A stretch of 64,000 bases of DNA from Bordetella parapertussis (GCA_945895265.1 CAMDEF010000016.1:1-64000); one strand, 5' to 3'; counted from the first letter of the stretch, positions 24,505 to 35,608 are shown. Numbers and translations: made by a program. Notes: generated by a model not told the origin, from the sequence alone.

Positions 24505-25334
24505 GCCTGTGTGCCTGTGCGAGCAAGCCAAGCCTCAAAGGCAGGGGTGACGGGGTAGTCGAACGCAACCGGGCCGTCGGCATGCCCGTGTAAAAACTGC
24601 TGAACATAGGGGTCAGTCGAGGCACCGAGCGTGGCCGGTGTGCCTTGTGCTTTAAGTTCACCCTGACCAACCAGATAAACGTGATCAGCAATCGCAAAGG
24701 ACTCGGCGATGTCGTGGGTAATGACCACGGAGGCGCAGCCTAAGCGGTCAGAGAGGCTGCGAATCAGGCGCGCTGTGATGCCTAGCGAGATCGGGTCAAG
24801 GCCAGCAAAGGGCTCGTCATACAAAACCAGTTCGGGTTCTAGCACCACTGCGCGTGCTAGCGCGACGCGACGCGCCATACCGCCAGAAATTTCAGATACC
24901 TTTAAATGCGCGGCAGCACGCAAACCCACTGCGTTGAGCTTTTCGAGCACGCGCTCGGTGAGTTGCGCTGCAGACAGACTGAGGTGTTCACGCAGCGGAA
25001 ACGCGACGTTTTCGAAGACGTTTAGGTCGGTGAAAAGCGCGCCCTGCTGAAACAAGACCCCCATGCGCTGGCGCAGCGATTGCAACAGCGGGCGATCGGC
25101 GTGCGCCAAATTTTGCCCAAACAGGGTGATGATGCCCTGGCGCGCGACGAGTTGGCCAGTGGCTGCGCGCAGCAAGGTGGTTTTACCGGATCCCGAACCA
25201 CCCATCATGGCCACCACTTGCCCTGGTAAGACCTCTAGCGAGATCTCACGCAGAACCGTGAAGTCGCCGTAGCCCAGCGAAACGCCTTCAAGGCGTAGCA
25301 CTGGCTGGTGTGAGTTCTGAGGGGGCGTAAGCAT
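24501..25334 (-). CDS. mlaF: Lipid ABC transporter ATPase MlaF
   Basis: Walker A is MGGSGSGKTTLL, the signature is EISGGMARRVALARA, Walker B is LVLYDEPFAGLDP and the switch histidine is VVITHDIAES. The 277-residue protein is first in the mla operon. In E. coli MlaF is stabilised by MlaB, whose gene is missing from its expected place here. A C-terminal extension (FDYPVTPAFEAWLAR) is present. Confidence 0.96.
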   Translation of the reverse strand: MLTPPQNSHQPVLRLEGVSLGYGDFTVLREISLEVLPGQVVAMMGGSGSGKTTLLRAATGQLVARQGIITLFGQNLAHADRPLLQSLRQRMGVLFQQGALFTDLNVFENVAFPLREHLSLSAAQLTERVLEKLNAVGLRAAAHLKVSEISGGMARRVALARAVVLEPELVLYDEPFAGLDPISLGITARLIRSLSDRLGCASVVITHDIAESFAIADHVYLVGQGELKAQGTPATLGASTDPYVQQFLHGHADGPVAFDYPVTPAFEAWLARTGTQA

Positions 25335-25411
25335 GTTGAACCAAAGGGATCAGAGCAAAATCCAGGCACTGAACGATACAGCGCTGCTGGGCAGGCAGGC
25401 TCAGGCTCTCA

Positions 25412-25440
25412 ATTGTAACGCCCATGCAGAAAGTTGTAAC
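25412..25440 (-). promoter_or_regulatory. Candidate sigma70 promoter for the mla operon
   Basis: On the minus strand GTTACA (25435-25440) and TACAAT (25412-25417) are separated by exactly 17 bases, matching consensus at 4/6 and 5/6 positions. The predicted start is about 70 bases before the mlaF ATG. The two elements also form a direct repeat of TTGTAAC on the plus strand. Confidence 0.4.
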
Positions 25441-25473
25441 ACTCTCTGTGTCGTTGAGCGATGGTCAAATCGT

Positions 25474-26481
25474 TTACTGCGGTTGAATGTTTGCCAACTT
25501 AATCACTTTGGCCCATTTAGCGGTTTCTGAGGCAATAAACTGCGCAAAGGCTTCGGGCGTGCCACCGCCCACCTGACTGGCAGCGTCGGAGATCTGTTTG
25601 ACCACCTCAGGATCGAGCAGAATTTCGTTAAGTACCGCATTGAGCTTGGAGATAATGGCTGCTGGTGTGCCCCCTGGCGCGATGATGCCTTGCCAGTTGT
25701 AGGACTCGAAGTTAGGGATGCCGAGTTCTACCATCGTCGGTACGTCTGGCAAAAGTGCCAGACGTTTGGTCGAAGTCACGGCGAGTGGGTGTATTTTTTG
25801 GCCCTTGATGGCAGGGAGGGCGGCGTAGCCCATCTCAAACATCATGCTCAAGTGACCCGCCATCAGATCGGTGGCGGCCGGTGCACCGCCTTTGTAGGGC
25901 ACATGCACGATATCAATGTTGGCGAGGTTACGAAACATTTCACCAGAGAGGTGGTGAGCGCCGCCTATACCTGACGAGCCAAAGGTCAGTTTGCCGGGCT
26001 CTTTTTTAGCCAAAGCAACCAGGTCAGCTAAGTTTTTAACAGGCAGGCTATTGGCCACACTTAGCACTAAGGGGCTGTTTTCAATCAAAATGACCGGGGT
26101 CAGGTCTTTTTGAGGGTTGTAGGGCAGCATGGTCATCAAGGTCGGATTCACCGCCAGTGGCGCCAGATTGCCCGAACCGATCGTGTGGCCATCAGGCGGC
26201 GCCTTGGCGATCAAGGACGTACCAATCACTCCACCCGCGCCACTTTTGTTTTCGACCACAACCGATTGGCCAAGCTTTTCGGTGAGTTTGCGCGCCAACA
26301 GCCGCATGCGGGTGTCAGAAAAGCCGCCCGCTGCATAGGGAACAACCAAAGTCATGCTTTTGGTTGGCCAAGCCTGTGCACTCGCTGAACTGGTTGGTGT
26401 TTGAGCCACAGCGGCTGATAGGCCAGAGACGGCCAAGAGGCTCACCGCAATTGAACAGAAGCGTTTCACGGGGTGGATCAT
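25474..26481 (-). CDS. Bug-family tripartite tricarboxylate transporter substrate-binding protein
   Basis: This periplasmic solute-binding protein of the Bug (TctC) family has a signal peptide (about residues 1-27, ending near ALAQ-like SAAVAQT). The family opening follows: WPTKSMTLVVPYAAGG and later VVENKSGAGGVIGT, with TFGSSGIGGAHHLSGE and VPYKGGAPAATDLMAGH. ATG 26481 has GGAG seven bases upstream. No TctAB membrane genes are nearby, so it is an orphan receptor, common in Alcaligenaceae. The ligand cannot be told. Confidence 0.93.
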   Translation of the reverse strand: MIHPVKRFCSIAVSLLAVSGLSAAVAQTPTSSASAQAWPTKSMTLVVPYAAGGFSDTRMRLLARKLTEKLGQSVVVENKSGAGGVIGTSLIAKAPPDGHTIGSGNLAPLAVNPTLMTMLPYNPQKDLTPVILIENSPLVLSVANSLPVKNLADLVALAKKEPGKLTFGSSGIGGAHHLSGEMFRNLANIDIVHVPYKGGAPAATDLMAGHLSMMFEMGYAALPAIKGQKIHPLAVTSTKRLALLPDVPTMVELGIPNFESYNWQGIIAPGGTPAAIISKLNAVLNEILLDPEVVKQISDAASQVGGGTPEAFAQFIASETAKWAKVIKLANIQPQ

Positions 26482-26504
26482 AGACAATCTCCGGCTGGTT
26501 TGGC

Positions 26505-27971
26505 CTAGCGAGGCAAGTCGCTTGTACCCATTAAAAATTCATCAACAGAGCGTGCGCACTGGCGGCCTTCTCGTATCGCCCAAACGACCAATGACTGACC
26601 GCGTCGCATGTCACCCGCTGCGAAGACCTTTGCGAGATTGGTGCGGTAATCGTCAGTGTTGGCGCGCACGTTACCGCGGGCATCTTGATCGACGCCAAAG
26701 GCCGTTAAGACATGATTGACGGGCGCGACAAAGCCCATCGCCAGCAAAACCAGATCCGCTTGAATATCGAATTCAGAGCCTTTGACCTCTTGCATCTTCA
26801 TCTGGCCTGAGGTTTCGTCTTTCACCCACTCGACGCGAGCCGCGACCAGCTTCTCGACTTTGCCACCCTTGCCTGCCAAAGATTTACTGGTGATCGCCCA
26901 ATCGCGCTCAGCACCCTCTTCGTGCGAAGACGAGGTGCGCAACTTTGCTGGCCAGTAGGGCCAGGTCATCGCCTTGTTCTCGCTCTCAGGGGGGCGTGGC
27001 ATCAATTCAATTTGTGTGACCGATTTGGCGCCATGACGGTTACTGGTGCCGACACAATCCGAGCCAGTGTCGCCACCACCAATTACGACCACATGCTTAC
27101 CTTTGGCAAGCACTTGCGAGCTGAGTTTGTCGCCGGCGACGACTTTGTTTTGCGGGCGCAAGAAATCCATCGCGTACATCACGCCTTCGAGTTCGCGACC
27201 AGCTATTGGTAAGTCGCGCGGAGTTTCACAGCCGCCAGTTAACACCACGGCGTCAAACTCTTGTTGCAAAGCCGCTGGAGTCTTAACGGTGAGGTCTTTG
27301 CTAGGGGCTTGTGCGGCCTCGCCAACGTAATGCGAGGTTTTAAACGTGACGCCTTCAGCTTGCATTTGAGTGATTCGTTGATCAATCAAGGTTTTTTCAA
27401 GTTTGAAGTCTGGGATGCCATAGCGCAGCAAGCCGCCGATACGATCATTTTTTTCAAAGACGGTCACGGCATGACCGACACGTGCGAGCTGTTGCGCGCA
27501 GGCTAAGCCTGCTGGGCCCGAGCCAATCACCGCAACCGTTTTGCCGGTTTTGTGAGCGGGTGGCTGGGGCACAACCCATCCCTCGGCCCAGCCTTTGTCA
27601 ATAATTGCATGCTCAATCGACTTGATCCCAACGGCATCGTTATTGATATTGAGTGTGCAAGCGGTTTCGCAAGGCGCGGGACAAATACGCCCCGTAAACT
27701 CTGGAAAATTGTTGGTCGAGTGAAGGACATCCAGAGCACCACGCCAGTTTTGGCGAAATACGAGGTCGTTCCAGTCGGGGATGATGTTGTTCACGGGGCA
27801 GCCGTTATTACAAAACGGTATACCGCAATCCATACAGCGCGCCGCTTGTTTGCCCGCCTGCTCATCCGAGAGATGCAAGACGAATTCACGCCAGTGTTTG
27901 AGGCGGCTCGCAGGCGCCTCAGACGCCTCTTGCAGACGATCGAGCTCTAAAAAGCCAGTGATTTTTCCCAT
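26505..27971 (-). CDS. gltD: Glutamate synthase small subunit
   Basis: GltD passes electrons from NADPH via FAD to GltB. N-terminal cysteines for two [4Fe-4S] clusters lie in [14 protein letters not shown] and CPAPCETAC. The FAD site is [16 protein letters not shown], the NADPH site [14 protein letters not shown], and the C-terminal FAD contact [16 protein letters not shown]. Its 488 residues are typical. It follows gltB by nine bases. Confidence 0.97.
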   Translation of the reverse strand: MGKITGFLELDRLQEASEAPASRLKHWREFVLHLSDEQAGKQAARCMDCGIPFCNNGCPVNNIIPDWNDLVFRQNWRGALDVLHSTNNFPEFTGRICPAPCETACTLNINNDAVGIKSIEHAIIDKGWAEGWVVPQPPAHKTGKTVAVIGSGPAGLACAQQLARVGHAVTVFEKNDRIGGLLRYGIPDFKLEKTLIDQRITQMQAEGVTFKTSHYVGEAAQAPSKDLTVKTPAALQQEFDAVVLTGGCETPRDLPIAGRELEGVMYAMDFLRPQNKVVAGDKLSSQVLAKGKHVVVIGGGDTGSDCVGTSNRHGAKSVTQIELMPRPPESENKAMTWPYWPAKLRTSSSHEEGAERDWAITSKSLAGKGGKVEKLVAARVEWVKDETSGQMKMQEVKGSEFDIQADLVLLAMGFVAPVNHVLTAFGVDQDARGNVRANTDDYRTNLAKVFAAGDMRRGQSLVVWAIREGRQCARSVDEFLMGTSDLPR

Positions 27972-27980
27972 GATGATTCC

Positions 27981-30900
27981 TTAAGCGGCTTTAGGTTGTG
28001 GATTGGCAGCGCGCCACATTTCGCCTAGGGCGCGCTTGTAATCCACAGGCATGATTTTGATGAATTTACCGCGCGCGCTTTCCCAGTGGCTGACCAAATC
28101 GCGTGCGCCAAAACTGCCGGTGTAACGGAAATGGTTTTCAACCAGTCGTTTGAGGATCGCTTCATCTGTTTCGCGCGCATCGTTACGACCCAGGCTGTGC
28201 CAGATGTCGATACCTTGCGTCTTTTCTTGTTCAGCAGAAGACAACACGGGTTCGATCGCGACCATGCTCAGATTGCAGCGTTCAGAAAAGGTACGTTCTG
28301 GATCCCAGACGTAGGCGACGCCACCCGACATGCCGGCAGCGAAATTGCGGCCGGTTGAGCCCAACACAACGACGGTGCCGCCAGTCATGTATTCGCAACC
28401 ATGATCACCCGTACCTTCAACAACGGCTGCTGCACCCGAGTTGCGCACGGCAAAGCGCTCGCCAGCAACGCCGTTGAAATAGGCCTCGCCACCGGTGGCG
28501 CCGTATAGCACCGTGTTTCCGATGATGATGTGATCGGTTCCTAAACCGCGAAAATCGTTGGGTGAGCGTACGATGATTCGGCCACCCGACAAGCCTTTAC
28601 CAACATAGTCGTTGCCCTCACCCACTAAATCGAGGGTGATGCCACGAGCCAAGAAGGCGCCAAAGCTTTGACCGGCCGTACCGTTGCATTGAATATGAAT
28701 GGTGTCGTCGGGCAGACCTTCATCGCCATAGCGAGTGGCGATTCGCCCGGACAACATCGCGCCAATCGTGCGATTGCGATTGCGTACCGGTACGATGAAG
28801 GACACTTTCTCACCGCGTTCGATCGCAGGTTTGCTACGCTCAATCAGTTCGTGATCAAGCGCCGATTCGAGGCCGTGATCTTGTGTTTCGAGTTGACGGC
28901 GTGGGCTGTCGTTGGAGGGCTGGTAAAACACACGACTGAAATCTAGCCCGTGGGCCTTCCAGTGCTCGATGCCCGAGCGGGTATCAAGCAGATCGACACG
29001 GCCGACCAGCTCGTCGAACGTGCGGATGCCTAACTGAGCCATAATTTCGCGAACCTCTTCGGCCACAAAAAAGAAGTAGTTCACAACGTTTTCTGGCTTA
29101 CCTTGAAATTTTTGACGTAAGACAGGGTCTTGCGTGGCGACACCAACAGGGCAGGTGTTCAGATGGCATTTGCGCATCATGATGCAGCCCTCAACGACTA
29201 GAGGCGCTGTCGCAAAGCCGAACTCGTCAGCCCCGAGCAGTGCGCCAATTGCAACGTCGCGGCCTGTTTTCATTTGACCGTCGGCTTGCACACGAATACG
29301 GCTGCGCAGTTTGTTCAGCATCAGCGTTTGTTGGGTCTCGGCCAGGCCAAGCTCCCAAGGCGTGCCAGCGTGCTTGATGGATGAAACAGGAGACGCACCC
29401 GTGCCACCGTCATGCCCTGAGATGGTGACGTGATCTGCCTTCGCTTTGGCAACGCCCGCAGCGACCGTGCCGACGCCAACCTCAGACACAAGCTTGACTG
29501 AAATTGAAGCGCGCGCATTGACGTTTTTAAGGTCGTGAATCAGCTGTGCCAAATCTTCTATCGAGTAAATGTCGTGGTGCGGAGGTGGTGAAATCAAACC
29601 AACGCCAGGCACTGAGCAGCGCAACTTGGCGATGTACTCTGAGACTTTATGACCAGGCAATTGACCGCCTTCGCCAGGCTTGGCGCCTTGCGCCATTTTG
29701 ATCTGGATTTGATCTGCGCTTGAGAGGTATTCGGCACTGACGCCAAAGCGCCCCGAGGCAACCTGCTTGATCTTAGAGCGCATCGAATCGCCGGCTTGCA
29801 AGGGCACGTCAGCGGCAATGCGATCTGCGCCCAGCTCAGAGGCGAGGGTGGCGCCTGCGAGAATGCCACTGCTGCCAGTACGCAATTCGTTGCGGTAGCG
29901 CAGCTCGTCTTCGCCGCCTTCGCCGGTGTTTGATTTTCCGCCAATGCGATTCATGGCAACGGCGAGAACCGAGTGCGCTTCTGTTGAAATCGAACCAAGC
30001 GACATTGCGCCGGTTGCAAAGCGTTTGACAATTTCTTTGGCGGATTCAATCTCGTCGATCGCAATGGCACGCGCCGGATCAACCTTGAATTCAAAGAGGC
30101 CGCGCAACGTCATATGACGCTTGCTTTGATCGTTAATTAGCTGAGCGTATTCTTTGTAAGTACGATAATTGTTCGCACGCGTGGCGTGTTGCAATTTAGC
30201 GATCGAGTCAGGTGTCCACATATGGTCTTCGCCGCGGACACGGTAGGCGTACTCGCCACCCGCATCCAAGGCGTTTGCCAACACCGGATCGTTACCAAAG
30301 GCCGCACGATGGGTGCGCAAGGCCTCTTCGGCAACTTCAAAAATACCAATGCCTTCAATCGTGCTGGCGGTGCCTGAAAAGTATTTGTTCACTAAGGCTG
30401 CGCGCAAGCCAACCGCTTCGAAAATTTGCGCACCGCAGTAAGACATGTAAGTCGAGATGCCCATTTTGGACATGACTTTGTTGAGGCCTTTGCCGATTGC
30501 TTTGATATAGTTTTTTTCTGCTTTGTCAGGCGTGGCTGACATGTCTTTCAAGCTTTCTAGAGCAAGAAAAGGGTGGATAGCCTCGGCCCCATAGCCGCCC
30601 AGCAAGGCAAAATGATGTACCTCGCGCGCCGAGCCTGTTTCAACGACCAAGCCAGTGTTGGTGCGTAACCCTTCGCGAATCAGGTGCTGATGAATCGCAG
30701 AGGTAGCGAGCAAAGCTGGAATTGCAACGCGCTCGTGATCAACAGCGCGGTCGGTCAGGATCAGAACATTAAAGCCGGTGTTGACGGCATCAACGGCTCG
30801 TGCACAAAGTGCCGCGATGCGCGCTTCAATCCCTTGGGCACCCCACGACGCAGGGTAGGTGATATCTAATGCAAAGCTGCGAAACTTGTCGCCCGTGAGC

Positions 30901-32717
30901 TCGGCAATTGAATGCAGCTGGGCCATTTCAGCCACGTCAAGAACGGGCTGCGTCACTTCAAGACGCAACGGCGGATTGACGTTGTTGATATCTAGCAGAT
31001 TTGGCTTAGGCCCGATAAACGAGACCAGCGACATCACCATTTGCTCGCGGATTGGGTCGATCGGCGGATTGGTCACCTGCGCAAACAACTGCCGAAAATA
31101 ATTGTAAAAAGGCTTTGCGCGGCTCGACAAAATCGCCAAGGGCGCGTCGTTACCCATCGAACCAATAGACTCTTCGCCCGTCTCTGCCATCACCTCAAGA
31201 ATGAATTTGTAATCTTCCTGCGTCCAACCAAAGGCTTGTTGACGGTCTAACAGCGTGCTGCTTGTCTGGGTGAGTGCGGCGCTTTGCGGCGCGGGTAAGG
31301 ACTCGAGCTTGACGCGCAGTCGATCAATCCATTGCCGATAGGGACGCGAGTTTGCGAGCTGTGATTTGATCTCAGCATCGTCAATGATTCGGCCTTGTTC
31401 GAGGTCGATTAAAAACATTCTGCCTGGCTGCAAGCGCCATTTTTTGACGATGCGATTTTCTGGGATCGGAAGCGTACCGGCCTCAGAGGCCATGATCACC
31501 ATGTCGTCATCGGTGATGAGGTAACGCGCTGGGCGCAAACCGTTGCGGTCAAGCGTCGCACCAATTTGACGGCCATCGGTAAACGCGACAGCGGCGGGGC
31601 CGTCCCACGGCTCCATCATTGCGGCATGATATTCATAGAAGGCACGCCGGCTCGCGTCCATGTGCGTGTGTTGTTCCCAGGCCTCGGGGATCATCATCAT
31701 CATGGCGTGTGCAAGCGAGTAACCTGACATGACCAACAACTCAAGGCAGTTGTCGAAGGTGGCTGTGTCGGATTGCCCTTCGTAGACAATCGGGTAAAGC
31801 TTTTGCAGATCTTCACCGAGCACGGCAGATTGCATCATGCCTTCGCGCGCGCGCAACCAGTTGAAGTTACCTTTGACCGTGTTGATTTCGCCGTTGTGCG
31901 CGATCATGCGGTAAGGGTGCGCGAGCGGCCAAGCTGGAAACGTGTTGGTCGAAAATCGCTGGTGGACTAAGGCCACGGCGGATACGGTTAAGGGATCGGC
32001 CAAGTCGCGGTAGTAACGACCCACTTGATCGGCAAGCAGCAAGCCTTTATAGACAATCGTGCGTACCGAAGCCGAAGGAACAAAGTACTCTTGGCCGTGC
32101 ACCAAACCCATCGCTTGGATGGCGTGGCTGGCGGTTTTGCGAATGACGTACAGTTTGCGCTCGAGTGCGTCAGGTACCATCACGTCGGCACCACGGCCAA
32201 TGAACAGCTGGCGAATCACGGGTTCGCAGGCGCGTACGGTGGGTGACATCGGCATGTCGGCGTCGACTGGGACATCGCGCCAGCCCAACACAACTTGTTT
32301 TTCAGCACGTACAGCTCGCTCGAGTTCTTGTTCACAGGCTAAACGCGAGGCGATTTCTTTGGGCAAGAACACCATGGCTACGCCGTACTCGCCTGGAGCC
32401 GGCAGCAAAACGCTTTGACGGGTAAGTTCTTGACGAAAGAAAGCGTCGGGAATCTGGATCAAGATGCCCGCGCCGTCGCCCATGAGCTTATCTGCACCTA
32501 CTGCGCCACGGTGATCAAGGTTTTCAAGGATTTTTAGACCTTGTTGAACGATCGAGTGACTTTTTAACCCTTTAATATGCGCGACAAATCCGACACCGCA
32601 GGCGTCGTGTTCGTTGGCGGGCGAGTAGAGGCCTTGCGCTTTGGGCAGACCAACCACAGGGGTTGCCGCAGTCTGTTTAACGGCTGCGGGTTGAAATGTT
32701 AAGGGAAACGTTTGCAT
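27981..32717 (-). CDS. gltB: Glutamate synthase large subunit
   Basis: GltB makes glutamate from glutamine and 2-oxoglutarate. The class II glutaminase domain begins at the cysteine of [14 protein letters not shown] after a propeptide of about 35 residues that is normally removed. The central and FMN synthase domains follow, with the [3Fe-4S] cysteines in [14 protein letters not shown] and the C-terminal beta-helix ([17 protein letters not shown]). ATG 32717 is chosen because AGGAG lies seven bases upstream; a further 25 codons are open but not family-like. The protein has about 1578 residues. Confidence 0.97.
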   Translation of the reverse strand: MQTFPLTFQPAAVKQTAATPVVGLPKAQGLYSPANEHDACGVGFVAHIKGLKSHSIVQQGLKILENLDHRGAVGADKLMGDGAGILIQIPDAFFRQELTRQSVLLPAPGEYGVAMVFLPKEIASRLACEQELERAVRAEKQVVLGWRDVPVDADMPMSPTVRACEPVIRQLFIGRGADVMVPDALERKLYVIRKTASHAIQAMGLVHGQEYFVPSASVRTIVYKGLLLADQVGRYYRDLADPLTVSAVALVHQRFSTNTFPAWPLAHPYRMIAHNGEINTVKGNFNWLRAREGMMQSAVLGEDLQKLYPIVYEGQSDTATFDNCLELLVMSGYSLAHAMMMMIPEAWEQHTHMDASRRAFYEYHAAMMEPWDGPAAVAFTDGRQIGATLDRNGLRPARYLITDDDMVIMASEAGTLPIPENRIVKKWRLQPGRMFLIDLEQGRIIDDAEIKSQLANSRPYRQWIDRLRVKLESLPAPQSAALTQTSSTLLDRQQAFGWTQEDYKFILEVMAETGEESIGSMGNDAPLAILSSRAKPFYNYFRQLFAQVTNPPIDPIREQMVMSLVSFIGPKPNLLDINNVNPPLRLEVTQPVLDVAEMAQLHSIAELTGDKFRSFALDITYPASWGAQGIEARIAALCARAVDAVNTGFNVLILTDRAVDHERVAIPALLATSAIHQHLIREGLRTNTGLVVETGSAREVHHFALLGGYGAEAIHPFLALESLKDMSATPDKAEKNYIKAIGKGLNKVMSKMGISTYMSYCGAQIFEAVGLRAALVNKYFSGTASTIEGIGIFEVAEEALRTHRAAFGNDPVLANALDAGGEYAYRVRGEDHMWTPDSIAKLQHATRANNYRTYKEYAQLINDQSKRHMTLRGLFEFKVDPARAIAIDEIESAKEIVKRFATGAMSLGSISTEAHSVLAVAMNRIGGKSNTGEGGEDELRYRNELRTGSSGILAGATLASELGADRIAADVPLQAGDSMRSKIKQVASGRFGVSAEYLSSADQIQIKMAQGAKPGEGGQLPGHKVSEYIAKLRCSVPGVGLISPPPHHDIYSIEDLAQLIHDLKNVNARASISVKLVSEVGVGTVAAGVAKAKADHVTISGHDGGTGASPVSSIKHAGTPWELGLAETQQTLMLNKLRSRIRVQADGQMKTGRDVAIGALLGADEFGFATAPLVVEGCIMMRKCHLNTCPVGVATQDPVLRQKFQGKPENVVNYFFFVAEEVREIMAQLGIRTFDELVGRVDLLDTRSGIEHWKAHGLDFSRVFYQPSNDSPRRQLETQDHGLESALDHELIERSKPAIERGEKVSFIVPVRNRNRTIGAMLSGRIATRYGDEGLPDDTIHIQCNGTAGQSFGAFLARGITLDLVGEGNDYVGKGLSGGRIIVRSPNDFRGLGTDHIIIGNTVLYGATGGEAYFNGVAGERFAVRNSGAAAVVEGTGDHGCEYMTGGTVVVLGSTGRNFAAGMSGGVAYVWDPERTFSERCNLSMVAIEPVLSSAEQEKTQGIDIWHSLGRNDARETDEAILKRLVENHFRYTGSFGARDLVSHWESARGKFIKIMPVDYKRALGEMWRAANPQPKAA

Positions 32718-32794
32718 AAGGTGCTCCTGAACCACTACAGGCATGTTGCAGTGCGAGGGAACGACGATACGCTTGAAAATGCGGCACTGCAAGA

Positions 32795-32866
32795 GGATTT
32801 AATTGGGGTGCGTCCCTAATTAAAAATCAAAAACAAAATAGACAGGATTAATTGGGGACGTACCAC
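32795..32866. repeat. Pair of REP-like elements beside the RAYT gene
   Basis: Two related copies of GGATT(T)AATTGGGG followed by a CG-containing stretch lie 48 bases apart. The first (32799-32823) forms a hairpin, TTAATTGGGG with TCCCTAATTAA. The second (32844-32864) reads AATTGGGGACGTACC. They sit just after the stop of the REP-associated transposase-like gene and within the upstream region of gltB. Confidence 0.6.
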
Positions 32867-32870
32867 TGCC

Positions 32871-33563
32871 TTACTGAGTGACCCGCTTGGGCCTGCCACG
32901 CAGACCCGGTTGCACGCGGCGATTGGCGCAAAGTGCAAGTTCAGTCAAAAAAGGCTGATCCCCTAAGCCCCACTGGCCCTTTAAGGCAAACTCGATTTGA
33001 GCGTCGATGGCTGCACCATTGCCTGCATTGAGTCGGTCGCGATAGGCTGCCTGGCGGGCAAAGGGGGTGTTGCCGCACAGCCAATAGTCGGCGTGCGGTT
33101 GCAGCCAATTCGCCCGTGCGTCGCTACCCTCGGTGTGGGCGTGTGCAGACGACCAGGCCCATTGCGCCGGCTCGTCAACCAAGCCTTCTCGCGTCGTGCT
33201 GCGTTCTAACCAAATGAGGCAAGGCAAGACCCAGCTTTCGGGTTGCGGGATGGTTGAGCGATAGCGCCCGCTAAATACGCCACCAATCTTTAATTGCGCA
33301 GCCAAACGGCGCCCAAGATCTTGAATCAAGCGAGACAGGTCGCTTGCCTCGCCTGGCGTGGCAAGTATGTAAAGCCCAGTTGAAGCAACGCACCAGCCGT
33401 GTATCGCAACGCGATGCTGGTGGGCACTCTGCCCCAGCCAACCGGACAAACGTTCAAAGCTCTGCCCGGCAGACGTACTCAGTACACGGGCGGTGGCAGG
33501 GGTGAACTGTGCCGTAATGAGTTGCGCCTGATCCGGCGCAAACAGCCGAGGGAGTCGAGCCAT
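32871..33563 (-). CDS. Degenerate REP-associated tyrosine transposase-like protein (RAYT/Y1 family)
   Basis: Family landmarks are present: SDLSRLIQDLGRR, GRYRSTI, the region GLVDEPAQWAWSSAHAH, and the C-terminal LGDQPFLTEL plus GLRGRPKR that mark RAYT proteins. The catalytic HUH motif, normally HVHLL or similar before TP, reads GLYILATP (about residues 63-70), and the tyrosine expected after the LGRR helix is replaced (RRLAAQLK). The protein is full length (230 residues) with an intact frame, so it appears catalytically dead yet maintained. It lies upstream of gltB on the same strand with REP-like repeats at its 3' end. Confidence 0.72.
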   Translation of the reverse strand: MARLPRLFAPDQAQLITAQFTPATARVLSTSAGQSFERLSGWLGQSAHQHRVAIHGWCVASTGLYILATPGEASDLSRLIQDLGRRLAAQLKIGGVFSGRYRSTIPQPESWVLPCLIWLERSTTREGLVDEPAQWAWSSAHAHTEGSDARANWLQPHADYWLCGNTPFARQAAYRDRLNAGNGAAIDAQIEFALKGQWGLGDQPFLTELALCANRRVQPGLRGRPKRVTQ

Positions 33564-33594
33564 CGCTAAAAGTGTTTCATTTCTAAAACTAAGT

Positions 33595-34542
33595 TTAGGG
33601 CTTGCGCAGGCGGTAGAACAAATTTGGGGCGCTTACGATATACAGACTACCCGCTTCGTCGGTTGCCACGCCTTCTGGTCTAGGCATCGGGGTTGCACCT
33701 TTGTTAGGAGATAAGGACAACATGCCCCGACCTTCGCCGCTATCGCCGTCAAGTTGCACAATCATCTGAGACTCTTCGCTTAACAGAAACACGCGCCCAG
33801 TGACCGGGTCAACCTCGACGGAAGACAGGTCAGTGGCAAACGGAACCTCTTCAAGCCAACGACTCACATTTTCAATACGTAGCCCGCGCGAATCGGGAGA
33901 CTGCAGGTAATTCAGCCCGCTGACTCGGTATAAGGCCCTTGGGCTGTGTTCTTTAGCGATATAGAGGCGGTCACGCTTCAGGTCGTAGCCCAAGCCTTGA
34001 AAACCGTGATTACTGTCCTCTGACTCACCAAATCTAAGGACCAAAGAGAAACTGCGGGTCGTGTCAATAGTTTGCGGGGTTGCTGGGATCTCGACCAGCG
34101 CGATCCGGTTGCGCGCCCCGTTGACTAGCGCCACGCGGTTGCCGCCTACCCAAGCGACGCCATCAACGTCTGACATCCCTTTAATTGGGTAGGTTGCTAG
34201 TAATTGGCCATCAATCGACAGCGCATGGAGAGCTGCGGGCTTGTTGGAAACCGACAGAAGGCGCTTTTGCAGTGCATCATAGGTCAGGCCCGAGAGATTA
34301 CCCTCGACGCCAGCGATGACCTTGGCCCGGTCTGGGGGCGCATACCCAGTGAGTGTATTGCCACCACCGCTGGCGACCTTTTTCTCAAACTGCGCCTGCT
34401 TGGCGGCCAAACCCGACACCCAACGGTATGCCACTTGCTCGGCATGATAAAAGCGCACACCGATATAGGTTGTCCAGCCCATGGCTATGACAACAAGACA
34501 AGCTAGCAAAATCTTTGATAAAAACTTGACTAAATCGGACAT
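33595..34542 (-). CDS. SdiA-regulated-domain beta-propeller protein
   Basis: The protein has one N-terminal membrane helix (FLSKILLACLVVIAMGWTTY) and a periplasmic propeller matching the SdiA-regulated (YjiK-like) family: GLTYDALQKRLLSVSN, then DVDGVAWVGGNRVALV, GFQGLGYDLKRDRLYIAKE and the C-terminal PRPEGVATDEAGSLYIVS. ATG 34542 is used, which puts the membrane helix at the start; the open frame extends 34 codons further without family resemblance. Function is unknown. It is divergent from rpoH. Confidence 0.82.
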   Translation of the reverse strand: MSDLVKFLSKILLACLVVIAMGWTTYIGVRFYHAEQVAYRWVSGLAAKQAQFEKKVASGGGNTLTGYAPPDRAKVIAGVEGNLSGLTYDALQKRLLSVSNKPAALHALSIDGQLLATYPIKGMSDVDGVAWVGGNRVALVNGARNRIALVEIPATPQTIDTTRSFSLVLRFGESEDSNHGFQGLGYDLKRDRLYIAKEHSPRALYRVSGLNYLQSPDSRGLRIENVSRWLEEVPFATDLSSVEVDPVTGRVFLLSEESQMIVQLDGDSGEGRGMLSLSPNKGATPMPRPEGVATDEAGSLYIVSAPNLFYRLRKP

Positions 34543-34656
34543 ACCAGAACCCAAAATGAACCAGCAAGGCTCTCGCCCGCTAGTCGCCGACCGCAGCCCC
34601 TTGAGATTAACACCCCAAGAAGAAATGCGGAACTTTCTGATCATAAGGCCGTCTTA

Positions 34657-34683
34657 TTAGCACTCGGGCAACGAGAGTGCTAA
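34657..34683 (+). promoter_or_regulatory. CIRCE operator (HrcA binding site) upstream of rpoH
   Basis: The sequence TTAGCACTC, nine bases, then GAGTGCTAA is a perfect match to the CIRCE inverted repeat bound by the HrcA repressor. It ends 43 bases before the rpoH ATG. The right arm runs into TAATAT, a plausible -10 element, so bound HrcA would block the rpoH promoter. hrcA itself is not in the window. Confidence 0.93.
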
Positions 34684-34726
34684 TATATCCGAATGGATCG
34701 TGTCCGTGTTTTGGAGCGATTTCCTC

Positions 34727-35605
34727 ATGACAAATTCAGCTGCTTTGACTTTACAACCATCACAACTTGCAATGGCTATTTCGAATCCTGGCTCGCTCGG
34801 GACGATTGAGGCCTATATTTCGACCGTCAACCGCCTGCCGGTGCTGTCCGCTGAGCAAGAACTCACGCTCGCGCGTCGCTTGCGCGACAACGAGGATATC
34901 GCCGCGGCCCGCGAGCTTGTGCTGTCGCATCTGCGCTTGGTGGTTTCCGTCGCCCGGCAATATTTGGGCTATGGCTTACCTCACGCAGATTTGATCCAGG
35001 AAGGCAACGTTGGGCTGATGAAGGCGGTTAAGCGCTTTGATCCCGAGCGCGGCGTGCGCCTCGTATCGTTTGCTGTGCATTGGATTAAAGCCGAAATACA
35101 TGAGTACGTCGTGCGCAATTGGCGGATGGTTAAAGTCGCCACCACCAAAGCCCAACGTAAGTTGTTTTTTAACTTGCGCAGCATGCGACCTGACGGCCAA
35201 ACGCTCGAAACGCACCAAGTGGCAGAGATCGCTGCGACGTTAAAGGTGAGCCCCGAAGACGTCCGTGAAATGGAAGTCCGGATGTCGGGGCGCGAACTGC
35301 CGCTCGAAAATCAGGACGACGATGACGAGTCATACGCTCCGATCGCTTACCTCTCAGACGAGGGGCGCTCAGATCCTACGCAAGTGCTCGAGCGCCACGC
35401 TGCAGATGTGATGCAGGGCAGCGGTCTGACACAGGCACTCGACATCCTCGACAAGCGCTCACGGCGCATCGTAGAGGCACGCTGGTTGCAAGACGATGGC
35501 GGTGCGACACTGCACGACCTAGCGGCCGAATTCGGCGTGTCAGCTGAACGTATTCGCCAGATTGAAGTGGCAGCGATGAAAAAAATGCGGTCGCACCTGA
35601 GCTAA
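34727..35605 (+). CDS. rpoH: RNA polymerase heat-shock sigma factor sigma-32
   Basis: RpoH directs transcription of chaperone and protease genes. The RpoH-box QRKLFFNLR, diagnostic for sigma-32, is at about residue 140. Region 2 has LVVSVARQYLGYGLPHADLIQEGNVGL (seen in two adjacent parts) and region 4 ends with the HTH EFGVSAERIRQIEVAAMKKMR. ATG 34727 has GGAG about eleven bases upstream; GTG 34700 is an alternative that adds nine residues. The perfect CIRCE site just upstream places it under HrcA. Confidence 0.97.
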   Translation: MTNSAALTLQPSQLAMAISNPGSLGTIEAYISTVNRLPVLSAEQELTLARRLRDNEDIAAARELVLSHLRLVVSVARQYLGYGLPHADLIQEGNVGLMKAVKRFDPERGVRLVSFAVHWIKAEIHEYVVRNWRMVKVATTKAQRKLFFNLRSMRPDGQTLETHQVAEIAATLKVSPEDVREMEVRMSGRELPLENQDDDDESYAPIAYLSDEGRSDPTQVLERHAADVMQGSGLTQALDILDKRSRRIVEARWLQDDGGATLHDLAAEFGVSAERIRQIEVAAMKKMRSHLS

Positions 35606-35608
35606 ACA

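Noticed and set aside
32871..33563. RAYT-like gene considered as an active insertion sequence
   Set aside because: The catalytic HUH histidines and tyrosine are not present and there are no IS ends or target duplications.
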